Notes: generated by a model from the sequence alone, not told the origin. 64,000 bases of DNA from Maylandia zebra (GCF_041146795.1 NC_135170.1:31979533-32043532); one strand, 5' to 3'. Shown: positions 10,401-23,657, counted from the first letter of the stretch. A program made the numbers and translations.

Positions 10401-13400
10401 CAATTTCATCATCCCATCCATTCATCTACATTTAAGACTAATGCAGTTCTATAATGAAAACTCGCCAGGCTTTTAACAGTTTGAATGCGATCATTTATTT
10501 ATATGAGAGGTAATTTTTTTTCAGCAGAAGTCTTTAGTCATTTCCTTCGATACTGCTTTTGTTGCTTGGACTGATTCTCTAGTAGCGGATTTGCATCTGC
10601 CTCGGTTATTGGCCAACTGGGTCTCTGCAGCGTTGCCGCTGGCCTCAAACTGGATTCCTCAGCTGTTTCTGCTTAATTCGCAGACGAGTGAGGAAAGTCA
10701 GTGCAAACCACAACAGAGGCAAAAAGAAAGGAAGGATAGAGGAGGAAGGAGGAGGGCGCTTGTGTGAAACACTCCTCGTGATTAAAGCATTTAAAACTAC
10801 AGTGTTTCATTAAAGGCACACTGAGGGCTCTGATTGCTTTTTTTGAAGGGTGTTAATACAGACAATGAAAAACTTTTACATTCAGGGTCTTTGTCCTTCT
10901 ATGTGCAGCACTCTTTAAAGCACTCTAAACTACACTTGAACAGAAACATTAAAATGCAGGATTAGTAAACAAATCATTTGCAATTAGAATGAAAAAGAGA
11001 TATATGTATGATATATGAAAAATATGAGTTAAGAAAAATGTCACATTATAATAAAGATGCATCGGTTGATTGCTTTAGTTACCTGAAGCACAAAACTGCA
11101 TATTTGTTTAATGTTTGCTGCTAGCACTACTTTTCACAAACAACAACTGACCTTTCTGTTGTCCCTGCATTTAATTAACTACTAATTAAGAGTCCCATTA
11201 CAGACTTTGGACATTGCAAGAAAAGGCTGTTGTTGTAACTCTAGAGGCTTATCATCTTACACTGAATTTGCCAAAGAAAATAAGTAAAGAAGCGTATTCT
11301 GTGTTACAGTATCCAAAAGTATATGACGCACTGAAAGCACGCAGACAGTTTTACTATAGTCTCTTGGAGTTATCCAAGTAAGCCATGTCTGTGATCCAAC
11401 ACGTACAAAACCCGTAACCAGAGCCCCAATATTGAGGTTATTAGTTACATGTGTGTTTGACAGGTAAAACATTGGCTTTAGGGACGTCTTGTTCACTCAT
11501 GTCTTTTTTTTTTTGTGGTATTTACATCAACTATATTGCCTCAAGTAATTTAAAACAGCATGGCGAACAATCACACTGAAGCAGCTGTCTAAATGTGTCA
11601 GTGACAACCAGATAGAGTCTGACAGAAAGTGAAAAAGAGAGTAGGAGTCAGTGCTGAGAAGGAGCTGATGACAGCTGCCAGGAAAATTGCAGAGATTTCC
11701 AAATTCCACATCCACAAACAACACACTTGCTTCAGAGATGTTATTACATTTAGGGCCCTGCCTCTGCTGCTCTCTTGTCCTCACTCTGTCTGGCTTTTTA
11801 TGGACGGGCTTCGACCGCGCCTCACACTGTGGCCGGCATTTGTGCTACCAGCGGAAACTCAGTGCCAGTGAAGTGTCACTCGTGGCACGTGGGAGGATTA
11901 GCCTTACATTGCTGCTGCAGCGTCACAGCTATGGAAGGACTATGATGGAAGGGTAGCATTTCTACCTTAATATTTTTGTCTTTTGTACTACAAAACAAAG
12001 GAATACTAAACATTCAAGAAATCACGCTTATGTGGACTTTCAGTTTCATAGGGGATGCTTTCACTTACTGAATCCAACATTTTGATTTCATGCATTAAAC
12101 AGCAGCAAGAGTCTCATGTAGCAGTCATCATCTGGTCAGACAGTTTTCCATACATTATTTGTGAAAAGTAAAATAAAATTCAGTTTTCTTTTCATGTTGG
12201 TATTTTATTAAGAAGCATGTGGAAATAATTATTTTAGCTGTTTAGCTCAATTCACTCTTATCCTTGGTAGCACCCTCTGCTGTACCCCAGATTTAACTGC
12301 AGCCAACGTCTGCACAACACGATTAACAGGAAGACGGTAATGGGTGTATTTCATTTAGCTGTGGTACTGTGCATTATTCAGTGGAACTTAGTAAGACGTC
12401 ATTATGACAATGATTTAGAGGATCATTTAGAGAAACACACACAAGTAAATGAAATCAATACTATATATATTTACTATACATATGTAGAGTGAATGTGTGC
12501 AGCTGGAGTCTGCTTAGCATTGCAGAAAGCTGAAGCAACTGACAGCAAACCTCCAGAAAGTTACAGTTTCTGGCTAACAAATATTCTGGCACAAAACCAT
12601 TAAAACAAATCATTGTTTTAAACACAAAATGTAATTAGTGAGCTTTTGATGAGCTTTAGATGTGTTGGAGGCTTTGTTTAAAGCATGGCTTTAAACAAAG
12701 CCAAGCTTTGTTTGCAGTTCCTGAGAGCAGTCATATATTAAGGGAACAGTTAAGAGAGGGCTCAATCTTCTCACCTCTCTCTCAATGAGCTTCCACAGTA
12801 TTGCAATCAAATCTCATTTTGAGTATAGATTATTAGTTGTTGCCAGGAAAATAGCTTCTGATATGTTAGTAGTGTGCAGTAAGGTTTGAACATGCAGGAT
12901 CCATGGCTCCATTCAAGGGTTTGAGGGTTTAAACTGTACTAAATGTAGTTAAACAGTTACCCTTAAAATATGTGGCAAATTTATTTACAATTTAGACGAA
13001 GATTTGAATTCCCTTTTCTTGAGGACAAAATGACTTGCTGTTCAAACCTTCTGTTTACGAGGGGCAGCCAATCAGAAGACGGCTAGGTTAAAGGAAAGGG
13101 GGTGGACACAAGATTAACTGAGGGTCTGCACCAAGATCCATCATAGGTTAAATAAGGATTATTTTAAACTGTGACACATACTAAGCTACTCTAGTAGAGC
13201 CCGAGATTAAAAACATGGCGCTGGAAATGACCATAATAGGTCTGCTTTGAGTAATCTAAACAACAAAACTGAGTTACTATAAAAAACGAAGCTTCAGGCA
13301 GCGAATATTTGCCCTAATATTTCTACTTATAATATTAGTCTATTTTTAATATGTTACTAGTATTACAAATTAGAAGCAGTAGTAGTAACAAGCAACAGTA

Positions 13401-16400
13401 GCAGTGTGCTTGTAATACCAGTTGGAGTAATCTTTTTGTTTGTGTTATTCAGTTTTGGGTCTCCATATTTCCAAGAATACACCGAACAAATGTACCGTTT
13501 TGGATTCTCTGGCACTGAAATAATAAAACTAAAGAAAAGAAACTGAATCACTGAACACTGGAACATTTTTTGTTAACTTCTAACTTTTTAAAGCCAAAAA
13601 ATTAAAAGACTTAGAGTTTAAAGCATCAAATCAATTTAACCTTCCATCCACTTCATGTGTTTATGATGTGGAAAGCAAATCTTCCTCTCTCTTTGTGTCC
13701 TGGCAGCCTGGGAACTATCAGCGCACTGCGAAGCGAACAGAAGATGCTTTCCAGGCCTGTAATGACATAGTGGCATGTTTCCAAGAGAGAGCGCGCGTGG
13801 AGAGGCAGTACGCCCAGCAGCTCAGTGAATGGAGCAACAAGTGGAAGCCGGTGGTGGACTCTAGTAAGATCAGTAACCGCAACACATAATGAACGTGGAA
13901 ATGATCTTATTTCTAAATCATGTCCCAATTATTACTGAAATACAACAGTAATTTTAATGGTGTGTCATCTTCTTCTCCTCCTCCCTCCCTCAGGTCCTCT
14001 ATATGGCTCTCTTATGAAGGCTTGGCAGTGTTTTCTGTCCTCCGCCGACAGGCTTGCCGCCCTACATGCCACCATCTGTCGCTCCCTGGTGTCGGAGGAT
14101 GGGGACCGGGTCAGGACCTGGCAGAAGGACACCTTCCACAAGAAGTTATTTGGGGGTTTCAAGGAGTCCCACGACATTGAGACGGGGTTTGCACGTGCTC
14201 AGAAGCCGTGGGCCAAACGACTTAAAAAGGTCAGATTTTTTTTCCAGATTTGTTTATGGTAGTTACACATCGTCATATTAATTAAAAGCTTTTGTCTGAT
14301 CTCAGTCACTGAGCTGTGTACAAAGATATAAAATGCCACGTTAAAGTTAGTTTAGTATGTTGTGAAGCAATAAATTACATACTGAGGCAGCCACTAAAGT
14401 ACAGTTTGTCTTGGCGCTTGTGGCAGCTGTTATTTGTCACACTGCTTTGATTGGGATAATCTTTGAACAATATGTTCTTATTTTTCTTTTTTCTGCACAC
14501 ATGCTTTTTGCCTCTTTGAGCACTTTGTTTTAGAAGCAGTTTCAAAACGTACAGTATTATTTTACATTTAATTAAGCTCTTCCCAAATTCAGTCTTAAAA
14601 AATAAAGAATTTGTTTTTACTGATATGTAAATTAACAATAAACTTGCAGCCTGGAGGCTTTTGAAGACCGCTACCATCTTACTCACTCACTCACATTTTT
14701 ACTTAATCAACATTTTGACCATTTGGCTGTAGCTCAGGTGGCAGAGCCGATCAGCCACTAACCAGAAGGTCGGTGGTTCGATCGTAGGCTGCTCCTTGTC
14801 TGCATGCCAAATATCCTTGGGCAAGATACTAACCCCACGTTGCTCTCCGAAGCATCCATCGGAGTGCGAATGTGTATGAATGTTACTTAGAAAGCATCTA
14901 GAAAAATGTGCTGGTGTGAATGGGTGAATGCACAAGTTGTGTGAAGCGCTTTGAGTGCTCAGAAGAGTAGAAAAGCGCTATATAAGAACCAGTTCATTTA
15001 CCATTTTGAAATTATTTCTCATTTAATGAAATCTTTAATGAAATAAGCTTCACCGATGCAATATTTTCCTTCCTGATTTTGAGAGATAAAAGTGGAGTGT
15101 AGTTCTCGCGCTCCAGCAGCAATACACCTGTTCCTAAAGAAAAACGTAGCTAATATTTTTTTTTCAATTTAATTTAGTTTTTCTAGTGGTTAAAACCCCA
15201 AAGTGATCAGAGAGGTTGAAGTCATGTGTTTTTGTTTTAGATTTCTAAAGATTTAGCAACCACATTAGCTTCATTTATCAGACCTGAGAGGCTACGCACA
15301 TGTTTTATTAGCAGTGTAACTGTTGATAATATATAAAATGAGGATGTAGCCATCTTGAGATTACACATTGGTTTTGAACTCTGCATTTTGAAGCCATAAT
15401 GTCAGCTGCCATGTTGTTGTTGCACTTTATATGAGTAAAAGGATGCTAAGTAATCAGTGAATGCTAGCATGTTTGGTTCGCAAGTTGCATTCATAAACTG
15501 ATAAACTACCCAGGTGCAACACACACTAGTTGAACATTTTACCATGGAAGTCTGTGGAGATTCACTCACTCTCGTGAAGCCAGCCTCAAGTGGTCACCAG
15601 AGGAACTACAGTTTTTGCTACTTCCTGCTTAACTTCATTTTGCTTAGCTTCTCTGGAGGTTTACTCTGGAGTCTAACTTAGTGCTAGTGGAGTCCATGTA
15701 AAGTCTCTGTAACCACTAGAGGGCATCAATACATCTTTTATATACAGTCCATGGCTTCACAGCTCCACTCCAGACAGCTCTGGTCATCATGACATTTTAA
15801 TGTTCGCTTCTGGGAGCCTTTTCTCTGTGACATTCCCAAGCCTTATTTTGTGCCAGTGCCAGAAACCCAGTTCTCAAGAGTGTTTGTGTTCTGATGCAAT
15901 GAGCCACTTGAATCTGTACCTTACAGTGAAATGAGAGCAGCAAGGGACATGCATCAAAAATATAATTTTGCCTCAAAAGACGAGCCCTTAGGGGATCAAT
16001 TTTTCATATATACTAGAAGTGACTGTGGCATCGCAGATGGTTTCTCATTAAGTAAATGGCCTCAATTCAAATACTATATTTAGAAAACAGGAAGCTAATG
16101 CACTGCTATTTCAAAATGAATTTATTCAGTAATGTGCTTTTCAGAGTCAGGTGCATCTTAGCTTAAGTGCCTCTGAAGTGCCTGTAAGTGAATTGGTGTT
16201 AGTGTAATCGGTGTATTTCTATCCCTATCTATTGTGCATTGACTCCATATAGTCAGTCTGTGCTTTGGTTTGCATCCACAGCTGGATAAAGCAAGAAGAG
16301 CATACCATAAAGTGAGCCGTAAAGAGCAGGTAGCCAGAGAGCGAGAGGCACACGCTCAGGGAAACCCGGACGTCTCCATAGACAAACAGAAGAAGATCCA

Positions 16401-19400
16401 GGAGGAGAGAGAAGTGGCTCAACAGGAGGCCGAGAAGGTGCACACCACATGTCACTGCTTTCTTATTTTTTTCCTTATTTTTTTAATTTTGTTTTCTTGA
16501 ACTTTCTGTAAGTTTTGTCTTACGTGCACTGTGGAGTTTCTGGCCACGGAGCATTAAAAAAAAATACTATTGCATAATTATTAATTAATTAAAACAGGTG
16601 AAGCATGAATGATGAGTTAAGGAATCTCACTTTGGAACATGAGTAGATCCGTACCTTACCACTGATGCTCGGTGGAAGGGTGCCTGTTACAATCCTGGTT
16701 TACCAGGAGAAAGGGGAGTGACATTAATAAACCACAGGGAAAAGGTTTAGTGACTGTTAAGTAGGTTATTGTGTTCCTTTATGGTTTTAAACTAATAAAT
16801 CAGAGGGCATGTGGATGCAACTCCACATGCTAAGTATGTAATATCTGTATTCTAGTTATCAAAAGCAAAGAAATTAATTACACGTCTTACTAGCCTGTCC
16901 AAAGCAAACGTTAGAGAGAAAAGAAAGACCCTTATTACTAGTATTTCTAATAAAAGGAATCTAACTGTGTGGTGAACAATAAGTAGAAGTACTGTTACCT
17001 TTCCTAATTTACAAATCCCCCAAGTGGAGAGCAAAACAAGCAGGTTGATGAATCAGAACCTAGCAGGCGTAAACCCTTCACTATAAATTACGTGACCAAA
17101 GTACAAGTGACCATTCCAAACATGGAAAAGACTGCTCCCTGGCCTGACAGCCCCTTTTAAAGCAGCTGCAATAATTAGCCCCGCTGCGGTTGGAGTACGG
17201 CGCCAGATGAATCAAAGTGGCAGCAGGTAAAACACAGAAGGAGCAAACAATTGAGGAAGGCAGGATGACGGACAGGTGCCGGCACCAATCAGCAGCATAG
17301 TTAGTCTCCAGAGTAGCGCAGAAAACAGTCAAATTATACAAACGGGACAGAGTGGAGCGACCAAGGAGTGCAAGAGTGCTGGAAATGTTTCGTGTGGTTT
17401 AAATCAGTCATCTTCATATCCTCTCACAAGTTTATGACGTGGTTTCTGCTGTTGTACTGTAATAATGTCTACTTCACAGGAAACCTGTGATGTCAGCACT
17501 GGGGTGAAGCGTTATATCAAGTTAAAATTCATTACCAGTTGTGACTGCATAGTCTATGGGAGGTTAAATGTTGCAATTTTTTGCTTTGTTAATATTTTTA
17601 TATCAGTTAATCACCTGACTGAACCTGGTGAAATCATTTTGAAATGGTTTTGTTTATCTTGGCGAGCTAGCTTCAGTTTATCAAAGTTTTTTCTTAGAAG
17701 ACTGTTGTTGAAGTTCTTTGTTTCGCATGTTTTTAGTGGGATGAAATGTTTTGTGTAAGACATTCGACACACATTTAATACAATTTTTGTTTTGCTTTTT
17801 TGACAGTTAGATTTCCACCGCTCAAGTTTTATTTGCCAATTTGGTTTGAAATACTTTCAGGTCCGTGCCCGCTACGAGAAGGTCCTGGAGGAGGTGAACA
17901 ACTATGCTCCTCGCTACATGGAGGAGATGGAGTCCGTCTTTGACCAATCACAGGAGGAGGAGCGCAAGAGGATTGTATTTCTCAAACAGGCTTTCCTCTC
18001 CATCCACAAACACCTGGACATTACCAACAATGAGAGGTGAAGCACGGTGCTTTGTACGTGTGCGGTGTTGAGAAAAGGTGCTGCTGCCGCTGCTGATTAG
18101 AGGATTGATGTATTTGATTAAACAAGTAGCACAGATTCGTCTTATGTGTGAACCCTGCAGCTTGTGTCGGGCTGTCTTTAGAGTTAAGTATGTTGAAATC
18201 AATAATTTGACTTAATTTACCTCTAATTAAAAGCTATACCACTACATATTAGCACATCACCGACTCTCTTCTACTCTGATAAAGGAAATATTGGATACGA
18301 TGGCAACTTAATTACTTTATAAAAATGAGCCAAAGCCACAGGGAGAGGAGAGAAATTATATACACTATTAATCTGCTTAATTTGGGGGGAACACTTAACT
18401 TAAAGTGTCCCGGATTGCAGTGTAAGTGAATTAAGTATGTTTTTAATTATATAATCATCAGTATCCAGAGTACACATAAAATTTGTAACATATATTCCAC
18501 ATCATTGGGTTTCTTATAGCATGGTGTTTATTAAGTACTATGAGACATACTATACCTAAAGGACACAGGGTATTTCCAGCAGTGTGAACCTCTCTGAAGC
18601 TAAATGTGAGAAAAGAGCTGTGGAAAATATCCAAAATTCACACGAGACAGCACGACTGTTTTTGATAAGTAGGACTATTAGAGGAGAGATGATCTCTTCC
18701 AGCAAAATTTTAGGAACGGATCAGCATAGATTAAAATCAAATTTGAGATTTTTGTGTTTATCTCTCGGCATTTAGTGTGCGGGCCGTGTACAATGAGCTC
18801 CACAACACACTGATGGCCATCGATGAGCAAGAGGACCTTCGTTGGTGGAAAAACACCCACGGCCCGGGCATGCCAACTGACTGGCCTCACTTCCAGGTAT
18901 TTCCCTTTATTTTCCAGCATTTTAAGTTTAACTCTGTGCACTTTATTTTAGTTACTTATATTCCAATGTTTTTTCAGGAATGGACACCTGAAAAGAAAAG
19001 CAAAAAAGGGAAAAAAGAAGTGGAAAAATCAGGAACAATAGAGAAGAGGTGAGGATATTATTCCGAACGGGAACTGTTAATGTTGTCTAGCTTTTTTTGA
19101 AGCAATCAAAGATTAATCTCTTTCTTCTCTTTTTTCCACTGACAGCGTGATGATCGGGGGAGTGAAAGTAAGAGCTCTGTATGATTACGTCGGCCAGGAG
19201 ACAGATGAGCTGTCCTTTAAAGCAGGTAAACACTGTAAGATGAATGACGTCACTGTGAACTCAGCCGCGTCTCTGTATATTCATATTTTGAAGCCTCAGA
19301 TTTGGCTTTAAGGCTGCAGTCATGTTTTTGGAGCTAGAATGTGGACCATATTTGGAGGAGAGGGAGCAGGGCTCACATAAATACTTTCCTGCCTAGTGTA

Positions 19401-20977
19401 TGGGCTCAGTCACACATTCTGGCTCACACTGAATACAAAATTAAGTCCATACCATATTTCAAAGTGGAGGATTAGCTGTCGTATGAAACCGCACACTCAT
19501 TGGCTCGCAAACTTTCAATTCCAATGGGGTAGCCAGTCAGAACTGACCCTCTGTTAGGTTTTTGCATCCTATATGGTCAACAGCAGAAAAGCTTTTCTCA
19601 GTGACCTGAAGCTGTCATTCAAAGAGGCCACATTGCTACATTAATGTCGAGTCAAGCCATTTATTTGTACTGTACATCAAAAAAAATAACCGGTAACAAT
19701 CCAAGTATACAAAAGTATATGAAATATACAGAGACCAGCAGTGCCGACGTATTTTGGTCTCAATGTTTTAAGTTGATTTTAAGTTTTTAGATTCTTTTTC
19801 TCACAGTTTTTGATTATTGTTGGGTTCCTGTTTCACATCTTTATTATCCTAGTATAGTGCGCCTTATTTGGTTCCTGTTTCTAGTTCACGATCATTCTGG
19901 TAATGAGTTTCAGCATTGTTTTGTTTCATGTCTTGGTTGCTATTCGTTGCAGTTATACTTCGCAGTTCCTTCCTCTATCTCATCTTTCTGTTAGTGTCTG
20001 CACCACATTTTTCAGGTCTGGTCTGATTTTAGTGTGTCTTTTGGTTGTTTTCTTTTTATATGTTGAAGGCTGTGTTCCTTTCATGCCTTGCATTATTTTT
20101 ACTTTTTCCTTTAGTGATTCTTTTCATCTGTGTCTCAATCCCAAGGGTCTTCCTCTTTTTTTTTTTTTTTTTTGTTACTCTTTAAGTTTTCCCAGATTAT
20201 TTGATAGCTTTTGTACATTTTGATTAGTTGCCCTTATTTACCCATCTTGCCTTCTCTGAACTTTAGTATATCAGCTTGAAAATAAAGCTAGAAACATATT
20301 TATGTATCGATTGCAACTTTATCGGTGAATCTTTGGGTATTAGCTTTTGAAGGCTGCCTCAAGTGGCCGTTAGAGAAACTGCACTTTGGTGCCTTACTTG
20401 CTGAAAGCAGCTTTATTTCAAATGTACTACGACTATTATTACATGAAATTACTAAGCAGAATGGTTTGAATCATTGATTTTACAGTTAAATAAAATATAT
20501 GTTTAAACTGTTATAGGCTCTTTTTTATGGTTGCTGGCCTGACAAAACAAATAAGGGTTATAAGGCTTCGCTCACCCCAACTGTTTGCAGAAGACGGCCG
20601 CCCCTCCCTGAGCCTGGTTCTGCCAGAGGTTTCTTCCTGTTAAAAAAGGAGTTTTTCCTTCCCACTGTCGCCAAAGTGCTCATATGGGGTCATATGATTT
20701 TTGGGTTTTTCCTCTGTATGTGTTATTGTAGGGTCTACCTTACAATATAAAGCACCTTGAGGTGACTGTTATATATAAATAATATTGAATTGAATTGATG
20801 TTTAAAAAAATGTTGCAATAGTTTTAAAAAACAAATACAGAAATTAATTTTCTCTTCCTCCCTCCAGGTGAAGAGTTTCTAAAGATCGAGGATGAGGATG
20901 ACCAAGGATGGTGTCGAGGGAAGAAGGATGATGGGTGGGAGGGGCTTTACCCAGCCAACTACGTGGAGGTGGTGTAG
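7498..20977 (+). CDS. pacsin3: PACSIN/syndapin F-BAR and SH3 protein, PACSIN3-like, complete
   Basis: Nine coding exons join in frame: 7498-7557, 13707-13863, 13994-14229, 16282-16437, 17861-18036, 18776-18896, 18978-19048, 19146-19225 and 20868-20977 (stop TAG). They give 388 residues against about 424 for human PACSIN3. All introns are GT-AG. Residues about 14-300 form the F-BAR domain: SFWMPGNYQRT at the start, FQERARVERQYAQQL, and the GGF loop with tip residues L124-F125, the site of the membrane-inserting wedge. RWWKNTHGPGM favours PACSIN3 over PACSIN1/2, which have RWF. The SH3 domain is residues about 332-388 (VRALYDY, GWCRG, YPANYVEVV). The linker is only about 30 residues, lysine-rich, with no NPF and no acidic WSDDE motif, so EHD binding is unlikely. 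The family shapes membranes in endocytosis and caveolae and binds dynamin and N-WASP through SH3. Paralogue choice is less certain than family. Confidence 0.92.
8760..8900 (+). repeat. possible tRNA-derived SINE
   Basis: TGGCTGGTGCAGTTAAGCAG and GCCTGAGTTTGAGTCC resemble pol III A and B boxes at about the right spacing, followed by a CT-rich body. This is a weak call. Confidence 0.3.
12670..12702. repeat. perfect inverted repeat, 15-bp arms, 3-nt loop
   Basis: GGCTTTGTTTAAAGC at 12670-12684 and its exact reverse complement at 12688-12702 flank ATG. A further GCTTTGTTTG follows at once. It lies in a pacsin intron. Confidence 0.85.
13010..13255 (+). repeat. dispersed non-autonomous repeat fragment
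   Basis: GGCAGCCAATCAGAAGACGG, TAGTAGAGCCCGAGATTAAA and ATAATAGGTCTGCTTTGAG recur in this order in many fish introns, as I recall. No coding content. Boundaries are uncertain. Confidence 0.4.
14721..15001 (+). mobile_element. tRNA-derived SINE in a pacsin intron
   Basis: The head has an A box (TGGCTGTAGCTCAGGTGG) and a B box (GGTTCGATC). The body ends GCGCTATATAAGAACCAGTTCATTTAC, typical of teleost SINEs. CATTTTGA occurs immediately before (14711-14718) and after (15002-15009) and is a likely target-site duplication. Confidence 0.8.
15340..15760 (+). repeat. dispersed fish repeat ('GATGTAGCCATCTTG ... TATATACAGTCCATGG')
   Basis: It starts GGATGTAGCCATCTTGAGATTACACATTGGTTTTGAACTCTG-like, continues through CAGCCTCAAGTGGTCACCAG, and ends TTTTATATACAGTCCATGG. 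Related fragments lie at 20345-20400, 28575-28650 and 51380-51710, so it is a multi-copy family in this window. Confidence 0.6.
20345..20400 (+). repeat. fragment of the 15340-15760 repeat family
   Basis: GGCTGCCTCAAGTGGCCGTTAGAGAAACTGCACTTTGG matches the CTCAAGTGG...AGAGGAACTGCAG part of the longer copy. Confidence 0.5.
20565..20795 (+). repeat. percomorph dispersed repeat ending ATTGAATTGAATTG
   Basis: TCCCTGAGCCTGGTTCTGCC, GAGGTTTCTTCCTGTTAAAA, TTTTTCCTTCCCACTGTCGC and CTTACAATATAAAGCACCTT appear in order and the copy ends AATATTGAATTGAATTGA. It is a common repeat of percomorph fishes. An opposite-strand relative lies at 49597-50020 and a degraded one at 23155-23250. It lies in the last pacsin intron. 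Confidence 0.75.
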
Positions 20978-21260
20978 TTACCTGAATGTGAAAGATCTTT
21001 GTTATATCAAATACCACATGACAGCCTGAGTAAATATATAAACATCTAAAAAACACAAAATCAGTGCTGTAAAAGTCCACATAAAGTAGCTGTTAGCCAA
21101 AGAAGCGTGTCAGCACAAGACGATGGAGATTTTGACATACAGAGATTTTTAAAAGTGCCCAGGTTTGTAATCTCTTGAAGGACTTTTGATATATGTTTTA
21201 ATATACACACTATGCATAGACCACTTGTATTGAAGCCATATAAATAAACAATGCTTTAAT
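20978..21260 (+). terminator. pacsin 3' UTR with poly(A) signal
   Basis: AATAAA at 21243-21248, about 266 nt after the stop codon, is the first canonical signal downstream. The exact cleavage site is not visible. Confidence 0.5.
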
Positions 21261-23154
21261 GTAAAGAAAGAAATAACATGCTGGAGTATAACGGTACACA
21301 GTTATTTGGTGCTGGAGTCAGTGGTGTAGCCAGAACATTTTAAAGGGGTGGCCAAGCTAAGACCATTACATCCATCGTCACATGGATTTTTATTTTTCCT
21401 GCATGGAAAATCACTGCAGGTCAGAGAATGTATGAGTATGTTTGTACATAGCCCTTTAATAGGTGTCATTATTGGTTATGTGGGGTGGCCACAGGGCTAG
21501 TCTACAGCAGCCATCTCCTGCCATCCCTTGGCTTATCCCTTGAATAAAATGTGTGTGGGACTGCTATTTTCTTTAAGCTGTTTTTAAGCCTCGTGCAATT
21601 AAAATGCTCACAAAGCCTCACAATATATGAAGAAAGCGTTGCTAAAACTGTGATTATAATTATTCCGAAGCAGCCGTACAGTTGGAGTCAGCCTAATAGA
21701 TGCAGAAAGCCATGTCGACTGTATTTCTCTTCTGTTTTTGTGGTTTAAAGGAACAGAAAGTCATTAGGAATCCTGTATAACCCTCAGTTAGCCAACAGTG
21801 AAGCTGTTTTACCCACACCAGCATCCACTCACACCCCACAAAGTCCAATGCTGTCTTAGTTCATACCGAGTTGACTTAAATCAGCTTTCATCACTATTTT
21901 CCTATTAAGAATTTATTGCTTGACTATTTGTATGCGAAAGAGATTGAACCCAGTGGCAAACCCAGAAGAGAATCCAGAGAATATTCAAGCAACTCTTAAT
22001 ATTTCACCTCGCTGGTTTTACTCTTTCGGGCTCACAGCTTTACAGTTTTGGTTCACTCTTACTCAAGCTGAGAAAATGCTCTTAAAATCCACTCAATGTG
22101 ACCTTAGCAGCACCAGCTACAGCAGACAAACAGACACACCAAATATTTCCAACAAGGCTAAAAACACAACTAAATGTTTTTATATTGCTTCAAATGTGTT
22201 TATCAATTTGCAGCTGTTCATCATTTTGAAATTCTTATTGCTTGTCCTTTTCTGCCCAGCCTCTGCATCAGTGAGGGAAATGCTTGCAGTCAGGGTTGCC
22301 ATATACTCTTTGTGAAGGCAACACGATCACTACTAGTTTGTTTCCACTGACCCCAATCAGTCAGTCCAAGTTTAACACCCTGCGCTGGAATGACACTGCA
22401 GTTTAAGAAACAGTTTATGGTGTAATATTTCTTCACCAGTATTGTACCTGCTAAACTGAACCAGTAACTGTTAGAGGTCTGTTAACACGTATTACATTAA
22501 AAACAAGCAGGTATATTAAACTGCAGGTTATTATAAAACACACTTATTTTTCACGCCTTGTTACAAAATATGATGAAGGCTGAAAAACAGATTTAATAAC
22601 ACGCTGACATAAACAACAAAACTTCCTAGCTGGGCCTTGTTAGCATACATTGCATTCTATTTTTACACACTCCCTAAATTTTGTATTCCTACGCTTTGTT
22701 ATTCATTATCACTCACACAGCATATAAACAGGACAGCTTTACAGTCATTAGAAGCCATATTTTGGGATAGTGGGTCAGCCAGTGGCTTGTGGGCTTTCAC
22801 AAAAGACATTGTGCAAGGCTGGGCCCGAGCTATTTTAGCAACTAAAATGTCTGAGTGGGGTTATTTAATACCCCGTTATGTTTATTCAGGACTACTTCAT
22901 TTCTATTTGTGTTTGTTATACCTGCTTATTCCTCTACTTGTGATAGATTTTCCAGTGTTAACACGAGCTGTTTTCATTGTCACTTTGGGCATTAAGTATC
23001 TGCAAAGAACATCGCAATGTAGAAAAACCTGTAATGGATTGGAATGGAAATCATGGATTGCAGGGATCATACATATGACTTCACACAACTATCAGTTACC
23101 TCTTGCACATCAATGTGCCACCTCATGTAAAACACCATAAGACTGTGGGAGAGG
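21261..23154. other. intergenic, mostly unannotated
   Basis: 21310-21500 (GTGGTGTAGCCAGAACATTTTA, GGGGTGGCC) may be a decayed DNA-transposon repeat. The longest open frame, 167 codons at 22637-23140, shows no domain and a composition like translated non-coding DNA. Confidence 0.4.
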
Positions 23155-23250
23155 TTCAGTTCAGCTTTATCATATATCGCCAAATCACAACAAATTCCCC
23201 TTTTTATTTTGTAAGATAAAGACCCGACTATGGTACAGAGGTGAAAGTTC
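23155..23250 (-). repeat. degraded copy of the ATTGAATTGAA repeat
   Basis: TTCAGTTCAGCTTTATCATATATCGCCAAATCACAAC is the reverse complement of the typical end 'gttgtgatttggcgctatataaataaaattgaattgaa' with several changes. Confidence 0.55.
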
Positions 23251-23657
23251 ATTATAGGAAACATTTTAGCAGATAAATATACACAACTTCAAACAGATAC
23301 AAATGTAAAGATCTGTAGAGCAATTGAGAGAACAGAAAACTGCCCAACTAGCTATGTGATCCAACCTGCATACAAGAAGTAAATCTGTTTCCAAGAAAGC
23401 CTTTTTTCACCTCACCTGCCTGCTGCTGGCTGCCTGCCTCATTTTTAAGTTCAAATTTGTTCAACTCTGCAGCACAAGTAATCGAAAATATTAGGTTTAG
23501 ATGTGAAAGCGCCTTTGCACTGAACCTCGGAGTCCCCTCCTGGTTAGAAGGCCTTTCAAAGTTTAGCAACTCTATCACGAAAATCATAAATGAGGTGCAT
23601 GAAGATCAAAGAGGAAAAGTGCTTAAAGATGAAGTCCATTCATAATTTAAAAATTTT

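Larger units (their letters stand above)
7558..13706 (+). other. pacsin intron after the first coding exon
   Basis: A 6.1-kb intron, gtatgt to ggcag. It holds a weak SINE-like segment (8760-8900), a perfect 15-bp inverted repeat at 12670-12702 and a dispersed repeat at 13010-13255. No coding exon was recognised within it. Confidence 0.8.

Noticed and set aside
14728-14800. Functional tRNA gene
   Set aside because: The A and B boxes belong to the head of a SINE; the expected cloverleaf acceptor stem is not formed.
22637-23140. 167-codon open frame
   Set aside because: No domain, composition like translated AT-rich DNA, and no splice or promoter context; likely chance.
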